The notes under the pieces are model-generated. The model saw only the letters and a list, made by a program, of their open reading frames with translations, searched no databases and was not told the DNA's origin. From Brevibacterium moorei (GTDB lineage: Bacteria > Actinomycetota > Actinomycetes > Actinomycetales > Brevibacteriaceae): DNA of 64,000 nt. The stretch is from NCBI RefSeq assembly GCF_024580735.1, contig NZ_JANIJX010000012.1, forward strand, positions 44,351 through 108,350, given 5' to 3'. Shown here one piece after another: positions 19,187-30,169 of this stretch (position 1 is its first letter; each line of letters begins with the position of its first letter). Position numbers and translations under genes: made by a program.

Positions 19187-22100
19187 GGGCGGGGCTCCTG
19201 GGAAACGGTGGTAACGGGGGTATCAGCGGGCAGAACCAGCAGTAGGGGCCTGACCAGAGTGCGGTCGGGCTGCATGGCCTGAATGAGTTCGGATTCGCCT
19301 TGGACTGCCTTGGACCTGTCTATACGCGTCTTTGACCGGGTCATCCTCAAGGCGGTCTGCTGCCATTGACCATTGCGTTCGGTCCAGGCGTGCACTCGGT
19401 GTTGTGCGTTGGCCGTGCTGGACTGGACCACTGCCTCGGCATTTTCCCGGATGGCGTCGACTGCGGGCGCGATCAGATGCTGATAGGCGCCGATGTCGAT
19501 CCGCCCGGGATTGGAACGCCGCCCGGTCACGCCCAGTTCCCGCAACAACCCGGCGATAGTCGGGAAGGTCGCCGGCAGGCCGAAGGCGGGATTGTCCGGG
19601 TCGGGGAACTCAACGGTGCTGAACACACTGGCCACGGTCTGGCCACGCTTATTTGTCAGCCCCGCATGAATGACCACGGTGGGATAGTCCACAGCCCCCC
19701 GTACGGCATACACGCCGCCCCGTCTGGGCACCGCGGCCAGTGCTCGGTCGGATACCCACTCCAGCACAGGATGCAGCGGGCCCAGGTAGTGTGCCTCCGG
19801 CCAGAGGGAGTCGTCCTTGCGATTGGTCGAGTTGCGGGCGGCTTCCACCAGTTCCCGGCCCTTGCGCTTTTCCGTGACCAGTTTGAAGTTCTGCTTGACG
19901 TGCCGGTCGCGCAGATAGGACTCCGGCAGGTTCTCCAGGCGCGGCAGCATGTCGCGTGGCGGGGTGAGTTCCGCAATCGGCTGGCCCATATACGTGGTCC
20001 AACCGACCCCGCCCTGGCCATCGGCCGATGGCTTCTGATCAGGGTGGTCGTGGAAGACCATGTTGAGGCCGTCCTCCAGGAACTGGATGGGCGCCTGGTA
20101 GACGGACAGGCCGGTAGCGGTGGGCTGGGCAGCAGAGCCAGCGTCCAAGCCCGCTCCATCGGAAGCTGGGACAGCAGCGGCGGGCCGAGGGGCCTCGGCC
20201 ACAACGGGTGCGCCGAAGCCGCCCCAGAACATGGCCATGGGATCATCGGTGGCCGGGTCAGGAGCATCCGGGACGACCTGGTCGACGTCCTGCCCCTTGG
20301 CCAGGGCATCGCGGATCGCGTCTTCCTCGGCCTTGGCACTGTACTTGCCCATGAGTGCCGCGGCATCGCCCAGGGCCTTATGGGCTTCGTTCTCCTTCTC
20401 GATGAGCTTGACCAGCACGTGGATGTCGCCGGAGAAGCTCTGAGCCTCTGGTTCCAGCACCAATGTGGTGATCTGCGGTGAGCAGGTCTGACCGTAGCGG
20501 TCGATGCGGCCGTTGCGCTGTTCGATCCGGATGAGCGACCACGGGATGTCGAAATGGACCAGTTCGTGGCACTGCGAGTGCAGGTTCACACCTTCGGAGG
20601 CCACATCGCCGGTGACCAGCACCCGGATGGGTGAGGACTTCTTCTTGAAGGATTCGACGATCTCCTGCTGTTCCTGATCGTTCAGGCCGCCGTGCAGGAT
20701 CCGGACCTGGTCGTCCTTGAACTTCAGATCGGCTTTGATGTTGGCAGCAAGTGCATTGAGTGTGGCGATTCGTTCGGCGAAGACCACCACGCGTTCGGCG
20801 GACTTGGGGCCCACCTTGATCTGCTTGAGGTATTTCAACAGCTCGCCATACTTGCCCAGTTGCGGCTGTTTGGCGGCTCGGGCGGATGTGACGGCGTCCT
20901 TGGCTGCTGTAGCAAGGTCGTGTAAGCGGTTCAAGGCGCCCAGCTCATGGGCTTTGGCGGGGTCGGCAGGGGTGATATCCGGATGGCCGCCGGTGACGAT
21001 CTTCCGGCGGTTGTCGACCGTCTCGATGAGTGCTTCCGGGCTGGACAGGAATGCCTTGGCCAGGGTCCATGGGAACAACTGAGTGTTACCGGAATATGGG
21101 CTCTTGCCCTGCGGATTGCCCGCGGTAGCCACGGGGTGCAGCCACACCTGGTCCAGTTCGTCAGCCACGGCGTTCTCCTCAGGGCTGGCCGTGGCGGTCA
21201 GTGCCTGTGGGTCCTTGCGTTCGGCCCAGTCCGTGCTGACCTCCTTGCGGACATCTTCGGAATAGCGGTGGCGGCGCACGACCAGCTTCTTGACCGCGTC
21301 CTCGTCCAGTTTGCCGTCAGGGCGTACCGCGGTGGGTTCGAGCAGGCGGATGAGTTCTGCGAAGGAATCGGCCTTGCCGTTGTGAGGGGTGGCACTGGCC
21401 AGGATCAGCGCATCGGTATTGCGTGCCAGCGTATTGGCCAGGCGATTGTTCAATGAGCTGGTGTTGGTGACGTTGTGGGATTCGTCGATGACGACCGCAT
21501 CCCACTGGTGCTTGCGCAGATGTGCCAGGTAGCGGTCGGACTTGAGCGTGTCGATGGAGATAATGGCGCGCTTGAAGTAGGTGAAGGGATTGCGGGTCGC
21601 CGGCAGCTTCTGGCGGATCCGCTGGATGCCCTGAGAATCCAAGCGCACAAAGGGGATGGCGAACTTGGTCCACATCTCATGCTGCATCTGTTCGAGCACG
21701 TGCTTGGGTGTGACGATGAGGATGCGGTCGCCTCGGCCCCGCTTGATGAGTTCGGCCAGGATCAGGCCGATCTCGATTGTCTTGCCCAAGCCCACGGCAT
21801 CGGCCAGCAGAATGCGCGGACGCAGATTGTCCGGGTCCAGGATCTTCCGCACCGGGGTGCGCTGATAGTCCTTGGCGTCGATGAGCATTCCGTCGGCCAA
21901 ACGGATCCGGGTGTCCTCGACCGGGACGGCCGTCTTCATGAGTGTGGCTTCCAACCACAGGCGCGAATTGCGGTAGCCGGGGCTGTCGTCGCTGATCAGC
22001 GGGGCCTGACGCGGGTCGATGGGTGTGACTTGGTCGATGCTGTCGTAGAAGATCGCAGTGGTGTCGCGTACCAGTTCCGACAGGCCCTGTACCTCGATCC

Positions 22101-22260
22101 GGTTGACCGGCTTGGTTGGCTGTAGGTCCTGATGACTGGCACGTTCGTAGACAGTCTGTATGCCGGTGACCAACCAGTCCTCGTCACGGACGGTAACGAC
22201 GGAGCCCGGCGCTAGCGGCGTCGCAGTCGGATGGGGCGGGGAGACTTCGGCGGCGGTCAT
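19183..22260 (-). CDS. DrmD-like SNF2-family helicase
   Basis: 1025 residues from the chosen ATG at 22260 (MTAAEV). An in-frame frame continues upstream to 22539, but that stretch is low-complexity and overlaps the probable promoter; AGAGG lies about 8 bases before the chosen ATG. Motifs: DAVGLGKTIE near residue 150 (Walker A), IDESHN near 257 (DExH), SATPHNGK, and QRNGRIDRYGQ in the C-terminal helicase lobe. This is the SNF2/RapA-like architecture of DrmD in class 1 DISARM. It opens the minus-strand defence operon and overlaps the methyltransferase gene by 4 bp. Its expected role is ATP-driven DNA translocation or remodelling that assists recognition of unmodified DNA. The SNF2 assignment is firm; membership of DrmD proper needs a profile search. 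Confidence 0.87.
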   Translation of the reverse strand: MTAAEVSPPHPTATPLAPGSVVTVRDEDWLVTGIQTVYERASHQDLQPTKPVNRIEVQGLSELVRDTTAIFYDSIDQVTPIDPRQAPLISDDSPGYRNSRLWLEATLMKTAVPVEDTRIRLADGMLIDAKDYQRTPVRKILDPDNLRPRILLADAVGLGKTIEIGLILAELIKRGRGDRILIVTPKHVLEQMQHEMWTKFAIPFVRLDSQGIQRIRQKLPATRNPFTYFKRAIISIDTLKSDRYLAHLRKHQWDAVVIDESHNVTNTSSLNNRLANTLARNTDALILASATPHNGKADSFAELIRLLEPTAVRPDGKLDEDAVKKLVVRRHRYSEDVRKEVSTDWAERKDPQALTATASPEENAVADELDQVWLHPVATAGNPQGKSPYSGNTQLFPWTLAKAFLSSPEALIETVDNRRKIVTGGHPDITPADPAKAHELGALNRLHDLATAAKDAVTSARAAKQPQLGKYGELLKYLKQIKVGPKSAERVVVFAERIATLNALAANIKADLKFKDDQVRILHGGLNDQEQQEIVESFKKKSSPIRVLVTGDVASEGVNLHSQCHELVHFDIPWSLIRIEQRNGRIDRYGQTCSPQITTLVLEPEAQSFSGDIHVLVKLIEKENEAHKALGDAAALMGKYSAKAEEDAIRDALAKGQDVDQVVPDAPDPATDDPMAMFWGGFGAPVVAEAPRPAAAVPASDGAGLDAGSAAQPTATGLSVYQAPIQFLEDGLNMVFHDHPDQKPSADGQGGVGWTTYMGQPIAELTPPRDMLPRLENLPESYLRDRHVKQNFKLVTEKRKGRELVEAARNSTNRKDDSLWPEAHYLGPLHPVLEWVSDRALAAVPRRGGVYAVRGAVDYPTVVIHAGLTNKRGQTVASVFSTVEFPDPDNPAFGLPATFPTIAGLLRELGVTGRRSNPGRIDIGAYQHLIAPAVDAIRENAEAVVQSSTANAQHRVHAWTERNGQWQQTALRMTRSKTRIDRSKAVQGESELIQAMQPDRTLVRPLLLVLPADTPVTTVSQEPRP

Positions 22261-22444
22261 CGACGGTACCTCTGGAGGTTGGGGAGCATATAGCTGTGAT
22301 GCTATCGCAGCTAGAGGTGTTGTAACCGCCATGTGTGGGGTTACGGAGTAAAACGCTTCGACATCAGCACTTCGACTACCCGTTCGGCAGCGGCAAAATA
22401 GAATTGGAAAATGCGTAGGAGACCATGCGGAGCACCCAAAGTTT

Positions 22445-22525
22445 GGTAGCCTTGAAGGGACGCCCCGGTGGAGCGCTGACCCTGGAAACAGGGTTATATC
22501 TCGCCGGGGCTTTGACGTACCTACC
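22445..22525 (+). ncRNA. Nested hairpin upstream of the Abi gene, candidate abiF-type RNA
   Basis: Three nested helices are visible. The outer one pairs GGTAG (22445-22449) with CTACC (22521-22525). The middle one pairs GCCCCGG (22462-22468) with CCGGGGC (22504-22510). The inner one is ACCCTG (22479-22484) and CAGGGT (22489-22494) capped by GAAA, a GNRA-type tetraloop, with GAG/CTC pairs between middle and inner helices. The element ends about 13 bases before the AAGGAG site of the Abi-like gene. Structured RNAs upstream of AbiF-family genes are known, and some act as RNA antitoxins. The pairing is seen directly; the role, boundaries and strand of transcription are inferred. Confidence 0.45.
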
Positions 22526-22548
22526 GACACCCACGGCAAGGAGCCCCC

Positions 22549-23250
22549 TTGACCGGTTCACCGCGTAACCGTGATCACTCATCTGACTCGTGGGTCGAAC
22601 AGTGGCTTTCAGCGCCTAGGCTTCGCCGATATCTGGCCGAGTCCGGCGGCGACCAGGAACGTGCACTCGACTTATACGAGTGGAATCTGCGGCTCGGAGC
22701 AGCGCTGATGCGGGATATCGCGCATTTCGAAGTCGCGCTGCGCAACGCCTACGACCGGGTTATGTGCGAACGGTGGCCGGGCGAGCACTGGTTGTTCGAT
22801 CCTGCATCGCCGATCTTGGCACCGCTGTGGCGGACCAGACGCAGTAGGCGCGCCGACTTAAATGCGCGGAACCGCACCACTGTCGCAGATGCCGTACGCC
22901 GATGTGGAGGGCAGACGGCGAAGCCTGGTGAGGTAATTGCGGAGCTCTCCTTCGGATTCTGGAGACACTGCACCGACGCTGCGCATGAAAAGACCATCTG
23001 GGTTCCATACCTGCACCACACATGGCCGAAGAAGACGAGTCGCGTCGTACTCGAACGAACCCTCACGACGATAAATACCGCTCGAAACCGTGCCTCGCAT
23101 CACGAGCCGCTCTTCGGAAACAGACCCGGCCGCGACCTGGCCGACGCGCACCGCGGAATACTCCACCTGTCCGAGCTGCTGCTACCCGAACTGGCCAGCT
23201 ATCTTCGTGACACCACCACAGTGACCAGGACCCTCGCAGAACGACCTTGA
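22549..23250 (+). CDS. Abi-like (AbiD/AbiF, Abi_2 family) HEPN protein
   Basis: 233 residues from a TTG start at 22549, preceded by AAGGAG at 22538-22543. The family pattern is clear: SAPRLRRYLAESGGD near the N-terminus, LYEWN, HFEVALRNAYDRVM, ELSFGFWRHCT, and near the C-terminus RNRASHHEPLF. The last contains R-x4-H (RNRASH), the HEPN ribonuclease motif. Abi_2 proteins are abortive-infection effectors, thought to act as RNases that halt growth when phage disturb the cell. The gene is divergent from the helicase/methyltransferase operon and lies between it and tRNA-Leu, so it is probably an independent module of the island. A nested hairpin directly upstream may encode its RNA antitoxin. Confidence 0.85.
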   Translation: MTGSPRNRDHSSDSWVEQWLSAPRLRRYLAESGGDQERALDLYEWNLRLGAALMRDIAHFEVALRNAYDRVMCERWPGEHWLFDPASPILAPLWRTRRSRRADLNARNRTTVADAVRRCGGQTAKPGEVIAELSFGFWRHCTDAAHEKTIWVPYLHHTWPKKTSRVVLERTLTTINTARNRASHHEPLFGNRPGRDLADAHRGILHLSELLLPELASYLRDTTTVTRTLAERP

Positions 23251-23298
23251 GCGCTCAAGCTGCGTCGGTGGGGCACCACCCCACAGCATTATCTACTT

Positions 23299-23342
23299 CC
23301 AGTCCTATAGCACCCCCGTATCCAGCCCCAAAATAGGACTGG
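23299..23342. repeat. 10-bp inverted repeat between Abi gene and tRNA-Leu
   Basis: CCAGTCCTAT (23299-23308) is complementary to ATAGGACTGG (23333-23342), with a 24-base C-rich loop. It lies 49 bp after the Abi stop and could end Abi transcription, although no clear T-tract follows on the plus strand. It could equally be a remnant of the island boundary. Confidence 0.45.
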
Positions 23343-23373
23343 GGGTACAAAACGCGGCAGCAGCAGAGCCCGG

Positions 23374-23409
23374 AAAACAAAAATGGCCCGGCATCTGCCG
23401 GACCATTTT
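23374..23409 (-). terminator. Rho-independent terminator of tRNA-Leu
   Basis: Read on the minus strand, AAAATGGTCCGGCA pairs with TGCCGGGCCATTTT around a two-base turn, with one extended stem and a T-run (TTTTTG). It begins 7 bases after the 3' end of the tRNA-Leu gene. Confidence 0.75.
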
Positions 23410-23416
23410 CACACCG

Positions 23417-23500
<84 letters not shown>

Positions 23501-23828
23501 AACAAGGAATACATTACACAGCCGGGACCCCCGCGCAAAATCGAGAACCCCCGAAAATCCGCCCCAGACCCCCGATAACACCCGACTGAGACGAAGAACA
23601 CACGTGCTGGGCGATTTCGACACCCTGTCAAATCGGCTCCTGCCCCGGTAAAACCTACTCAGGAGGCCTGTTTTACCGCTGTGTTCAGCCTCAGCCGGTA
23701 CCATGAACCCAGTAAAGAGCAGGTCCCGTTCGGCGGGACCTCTTGAAGTCTGTGTACGTACAGGCGGTCGACGGGACCGAGTCATCGGTACCGTGGGCCA
23801 CCGGACCCTGTGGAAGGAGGCGAGCTGT
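23501..23828 (+). promoter_or_regulatory. Leader region of the fhaA-pknB operon
   Basis: These 328 bases carry no convincing gene. They must hold the promoters of the minus-strand tRNA-Leu and of the plus-strand fhaA operon. A compact hairpin, AGGTCCCG (23721-23728) with CGGGACCT (23734-23741) around TTCGG, lies about 88 bases before the fhaA start. There is no T-tract after it, so it is more likely a 5'-leader structure than a terminator. GGAAGGAGG before 23829 is the ribosome binding site. Confidence 0.5.
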
Positions 23829-24686
23829 ATGAGCGTTATGGATCGCTTTGAGAAGCGCATCGAACGTTTCGTCAACGGGGCCTTCGCCAAGGTCTTCCGG
23901 TCCCAGGTCGAACCCGTCGAACTCGCCGGCGCCCTGCGCAAGGAAAGCGATACCCGTGCCGCCGTGGTCTCCCGCGGCCGCACGCTGACGGCCAACAGCT
24001 ACGTCATCGAACTGTCCCAAGGCGACTACGAACGCCTGGGGCCCATCGAGGACGACCTGCGCCCGGAATTGCGCCAAGTGGTCGCAGAACACGCCGCGGA
24101 ACAGGGCTATAGCTGTGTCGGACCCATAACGGTGTCATTCGAAATGGCAGACGACCTGGACACCGGCATGTATCGCGTCCGCGCGACCACCCGGCGCCCC
24201 GACGGCTCGCCCGCGGCCCAGCCGGCCAACCGGGGCGGTTACGATCCGCCATCGCGGGCCAACCCGATCGTCGCCGAGGCCTATGAGCAGTCCCAGGAGA
24301 ACCGCGTGCGCTCAGGGGCCGGCAACACCTATCCCGGCCCCGCGGATTCCGCCGCGGCCGCTCGCCGCGCGGCCGGCGCCACCGGCTGCAAGTACTTCTT
24401 CACCGTCGACGTGGGCGATCGTAGCTACAACCTCAAACAGGGCACCACGGTCTTCGGCCGCTCCTCGAACAGCGCGGACATCGTCTTGAGCGATCCGGGG
24501 ATCTCCCGCCGCCACTTCGAAATCACCGTCGACGGCAATCACGCCACCGCCAGTGACCTGGGTTCGACCAATGGCACCATGTTCGACGGCCGCCCCATCA
24601 CCAGCATCACCCTGACCGACGGCGTCACCCTGGTCGCCGGCGACACCCATGTGACGTTCCATCAGACGGAAACCGGAGCGCAATGA
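23829..24686 (+). CDS. fhaA: FhaA, DUF3662 and FHA domain protein
   Basis: 285 residues. ATG 23829 was chosen because GGAAGGAGG lies just upstream and the conserved N-terminus MSVMDRFEKRIERFVNGAF starts there; an upstream in-frame extension has no conserved character. Residues 1-115 match DUF3662. A disordered linker follows, and residues about 190-285 form an FHA domain with GRSSNSADI and SRRHFEI. In mycobacteria FhaA binds phospho-threonine of the Ser/Thr kinases and the pseudokinase-bearing MviN/MurJ to control peptidoglycan precursor export. It heads the operon and overlaps fhaB by 4 bp. Confidence 0.95.
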   Translation: MSVMDRFEKRIERFVNGAFAKVFRSQVEPVELAGALRKESDTRAAVVSRGRTLTANSYVIELSQGDYERLGPIEDDLRPELRQVVAEHAAEQGYSCVGPITVSFEMADDLDTGMYRVRATTRRPDGSPAAQPANRGGYDPPSRANPIVAEAYEQSQENRVRSGAGNTYPGPADSAAAARRAAGATGCKYFFTVDVGDRSYNLKQGTTVFGRSSNSADIVLSDPGISRRHFEITVDGNHATASDLGSTNGTMFDGRPITSITLTDGVTLVAGDTHVTFHQTETGAQ

Positions 24687-25209
24687 CTGAGCTGACCGTC
24701 GTCACCCTGCGTCTGGGATTCTTCGTCCTGCTGTGGCTGTTCGTGCTGATCACCGCGGTCGTTCTCACCCAGGACATCGTCTCCCCGCGGGGCAAGCGCA
24801 GAGCCGCCCGCGCCGCGAAGAAGGCCGCGCGCGCCGGCAAACCGGCAACCGCATCCGCACAGCCCCGCAGGGAGCCCGCACGCCAGTCGGCCCCACCGCC
24901 CGTCCCACCCACCCCGGCGGCGATGCCGCGCGAACTGGTCGTCACCTCGGGCCCCCTGGTGGGAGTCTCCGTGGCGCTGGGCACCTCGGCGATCAGCCTG
25001 GGCCGTGCCGGTGACAACACGGTCGTGCTCGAAGACGACTTCGCCTCCGGCCACCACGCCCGCGTCTACCCGGGCCCGCAGGGCTGGATCCTGGAGGACC
25101 TGGGCTCGACCAACGGCACCTTCCTCGGACAGCAGAGGGTGACCGGCTCCATCCAGCTGCCCACCAACGTCCCCCTGACCGTGGGACACACGACTCTGGA
25201 GCTTCGCAC

Positions 25210-25213
<4 letters not shown>
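24683..25213 (+). CDS. fhaB: FhaB/FipA, membrane-anchored FHA protein
   Basis: 176 residues. One N-terminal membrane helix (about residues 10-32, LGFFVLLWLFVLITAVVL), a basic, Ala/Pro-rich linker, and a C-terminal FHA domain (about 90-176) with GRAGDNTV, SGHHARVY and LGSTNGTFL. Mycobacterial FhaB (FipA) is a kinase substrate that links division proteins under stress. It overlaps fhaA and pstP by 4 bp each, so the genes are translationally coupled. Confidence 0.93.
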
Positions 25214-26981
<1,768 letters not shown>

Positions 26982-26985
<4 letters not shown>

Positions 26986-28706
26986 TGTCCGCCGCACCTT
27001 TGGCGGTGGACGCGGCGCAGGCCGAGTCCACGCCGCAGGAGCGCCCGCCGCACACCTACCGCTGGGTCGAACTGATACTGATCCTGGTAGCCGTGGGCAT
27101 CAGCGCCCTGGCCTATGCCCTGGTGGGCATCGGCACCCAGGACACGGTCCCGGCCAATGTCTACGAATACACCGGCTGGCTGCTGGCCCTGGGCCTGGTC
27201 CTGCACATCATCACCTGGTGGCGGGCCAAGTACGCCGATCCCATCATCACCCCGGTCGCGGTGCTGCTCAACGGCCTGGGCCTGGCGATGATCTTCCGGA
27301 TCGACCAGGCCACCCTGGGCCGCGAACACCCCACCCACGCAGCGCAGAACCAGCTGATCTGGATGACCCTGGGCTGCATTCTGGCCTGTGTGGTGATCTT
27401 CTTCCTGCGCGATCACCGGATCCTGCGCCGCTGGATTTACCTGTTCGGCCTGGCCGGCATCGTGCTGTTGCTCCTGCCCATGGTCCCCGGCCTGGGCAGA
27501 GAGGTCTACGGTGCCCGAATCTGGATCCACATCGGCTCGAATTCCTTCCAGCCCGGTGAGATCGCGAAGATCTGCATGGCGATCTTCTTCGCCGGCTACT
27601 TCAACACCTACCGCGATCAGCTGACGCTGGCCGGTAAAAAGGTCCTGGGCCTGCGCCTGCCGCGCCTGCGCGACTGCGGCCCCATGGCCATCGCCCTGGT
27701 CTGCGCCTTCGCCGTGCTGGTGGTGGAGAAGGACCTGGGCACCGCCCTGCTGTTCTTCGGCATGTTCGTCGCGATGCTCTACATCGCCACCGGTATCAAG
27801 ACCTGGATCGTCATCGGCCTGGTGACCTTCGGTGCCGTGGCCTTCGCCGCCAGCCGCTTCTTCACCCATGTGCAGCAGCGCGTGGACGGCTGGCTGCACG
27901 CGCTGGACCCCGAACAGTACGACAAGCAGTTCGGCAATTCCTATCAGCTGGTCCAGGGCATGTTCGGCATGGCCCAGGGCGGGCTGGGCGGCACCGGCCT
28001 GGGCAAGGGCCGGCCGCAGATCGTGCCGATGGCCAACTCCGACTTCATCTACACCAGCCTGGGTGAGGAACTGGGCATGGTGGGCCTGTTCGCCATCCTG
28101 GTGCTCTACCTGATCTTCGTGCAGCGCGGCTTCAAGACCGCTCTGAAACTGCGCGACGGCTTCGGCTCCCTGCTGGCCGCCGGCCTGGCCTTCGCCGTGG
28201 CCCTGCAGGTGTTCACCGTGGTCGGCGGCGTGACCCGCCTGATCCCGCTGACCGGCCTGACCCTGCCCTTCATGGCAGCCGGTGGCTCGTCCCTGATCGC
28301 CAACTGGATCATCCTGGGCCTGCTGCTGCGCATCAGCGACTCGGCTCGCCGCCCCCTGTCCGAACTGCCCGCGGGCTCCCTGCGCGCGGCACCGGTGACC
28401 AGCGAGAACCCGATCGTCAGTGAGCGCGCCGCGGCCCGGGCCTCGGCGGATTCCGGCATTCTGCCCGCGGTAGCCCAACCGGTGGGCGACCCGTGGTCGC
28501 AGCCGGCCGAGGACGCACCCGGCTATGCCGACCCGTATGCCGCACCCGACCCGCAAGAGGACATGGCAACCGAGGCCTTCCCCGCCCTGCGCGCCCGTGC
28601 CCAGCACAGACTCGACGAGCAGGGCTACGACCAGTCCCAGTCCGAGCACTACAACCCGTACTCCAGCCCGCAGGAGACGAACCCCGATGGAGGTGAGAAC
28701 CGATGA
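26982..28706 (+). CDS. rodA: SEDS-family peptidoglycan glycosyltransferase (RodA/FtsW)
   Basis: 574 residues with about ten membrane helices. SEDS signatures include FRIDQATLGRE, GARIWIHIGSNSFQPGE, EKDLGTALL, QLVQGMFGMAQGGLGGTGLG and the conserved C-terminal PFMAAGGSSL. It polymerises lipid II with its partner class B PBP, encoded next and overlapping by 4 bp. A cytoplasmic tail of about 120 residues, Pro/Glu/Ser-rich, follows the last helix and may be a kinase target. RodA is chosen over FtsW from gene order only. Confidence 0.93.
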
Positions 28707-30169
28707 TGAAATCACTGCGCCACGTCAGTATCGTGGTCCTGATCATGTTCGGTCTGCTCTTCGGTTCGACCAGCGTGCTCCAGTACGTGCAGGCCGACTC
28801 GTTGCGCGCCGATGGACGCAATTCGCGCACCCTGATCGACGATCTGTCCCGCCCACGCGGCCCGATCCTGATCGACGGCACCCCGATCGCCAAATCGGTG
28901 CCCGTGGACGACGCCTACAAGTACCAGCGCGAATACGGCACCGGCAAGTACCCGGCCGCCATGTACTCCAACCTGACCGGCTACTTCTCCATCACCTCGG
29001 GCACCTCGGGGCTGGAGAACAAGATGAACGGACTGCTCTCGGGCACCGACGACGCCCTGGCGTTCTCCCGGGTCCAGGACGTGCTCACCGGCGAACAGAC
29101 CAGGGGCGCCGCGGTGGAACTGTCCATCGACCCCAAGGCGCAGAAGGCCGCCTGGGACGGACTGGGCGACCAGAAGGGCGCGGCGGTCGCCCTGGACCCC
29201 AAGACCGGGAAGATCCTGGCCATGGTCTCCAAGCCGGGCTGGAACCCCAATAAGCTGGCCACGCACGACCGCGACGCGGCCGTCAAGGCGGCGGAGAACT
29301 ACAGCTCGGATCCCGAGAAGGCCTATTACAACCGCGCGATCGCCGGCAACCGCTATCCCCCGGGCTCGACCTTCAAACTGGTCACGGCCTCGGCTGCCCT
29401 GGAAGCCGGCAAGACGGAGGATTCGACCGTCGCATCGCCCAATCAGCTCAACATCGGCAGGTACTCGATGCGCAATGCCGGTGGCGAGACCTGCGGCGAC
29501 GGCAAGACGACCACGATCAAGGACGCCCTGACGATCTCCTGCAATACCGCCTTCGCCAATCTGGGCATCGACAACGGCTACGACAAAATGCTGGCCCAGG
29601 CCAAGAAGTTCGGCTTCGAGAAGAGCAATCTGCAGATCCCGCTGGACGTCGTGAAGTCGGTCTTCCCGTCGACCAACGACGACAAGTCGATGCTGGCCAA
29701 GGCCTCGATCGGCCAGCAGGACGTGCAGGTCACCCCCTTGCAGGTCGCCATGGTATCCGCGGCGATCGCCAATCAGGGCACGGTGATGGAACCCCAGCTG
29801 ATCAAGCAGGTGAAGAACCAGAAGACCCTCAAGGTCATCGAGAAGCCGGGCAAGAAGAGCATGGGCCGGGCGATCAGCAAGAAGACCGCCTCGCAGCTGA
29901 CCGACATGATGGAAAGCGTCGTGGACAGGGGCACCGGCCGATCCGCACAGATCTCCGGAGTCAAGGTGGCCGGCAAGACCGGCACGGCCCAGCACGCGGA
30001 AGGTGGACATCCCCACGCCTGGTTCACCAGTTTCGCCCCGGCCGACGACCCACAGGTCGCCGTGGCCGTGGTCGTGGAGAACGGTGGCAATGCGGGCAGT
30101 GAGGCATCGGGCGGCCGGGTGGCCGGCCCGATCGCAAAGGACATGATGGAAGCGGTGATCGATAAATGA
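28703..30169 (+). CDS. pbpA: Class B penicillin-binding protein PbpA
   Basis: 488 residues. An N-terminal signal-anchor ([20 protein letters not shown]) is followed by a short dimerisation domain and a transpeptidase domain with STFK (in PPGSTFKLV), SCN (ISCNTAF) and KTG (AGKTGTAQH). It cross-links peptidoglycan made by the adjacent SEDS protein; in mycobacteria PbpA is needed for division and is controlled by PknB. It overlaps the upstream SEDS gene and the downstream kinase gene by 4 bp each. Confidence 0.95.
   Translation: MMKSLRHVSIVVLIMFGLLFGSTSVLQYVQADSLRADGRNSRTLIDDLSRPRGPILIDGTPIAKSVPVDDAYKYQREYGTGKYPAAMYSNLTGYFSITSGTSGLENKMNGLLSGTDDALAFSRVQDVLTGEQTRGAAVELSIDPKAQKAAWDGLGDQKGAAVALDPKTGKILAMVSKPGWNPNKLATHDRDAAVKAAENYSSDPEKAYYNRAIAGNRYPPGSTFKLVTASAALEAGKTEDSTVASPNQLNIGRYSMRNAGGETCGDGKTTTIKDALTISCNTAFANLGIDNGYDKMLAQAKKFGFEKSNLQIPLDVVKSVFPSTNDDKSMLAKASIGQQDVQVTPLQVAMVSAAIANQGTVMEPQLIKQVKNQKTLKVIEKPGKKSMGRAISKKTASQLTDMMESVVDRGTGRSAQISGVKVAGKTGTAQHAEGGHPHAWFTSFAPADDPQVAVAVVVENGGNAGSEASGGRVAGPIAKDMMEAVIDK

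Noticed and set aside
22261..22539. Earlier start for the SNF2 helicase gene
   Set aside because: The extra 93 residues are not family-like and overlap the divergent leader region.
23703..23828. Earlier start for fhaA
   Set aside because: The extension lacks conservation, while GGAAGGAGG directly precedes ATG 23829 and the family N-terminus.
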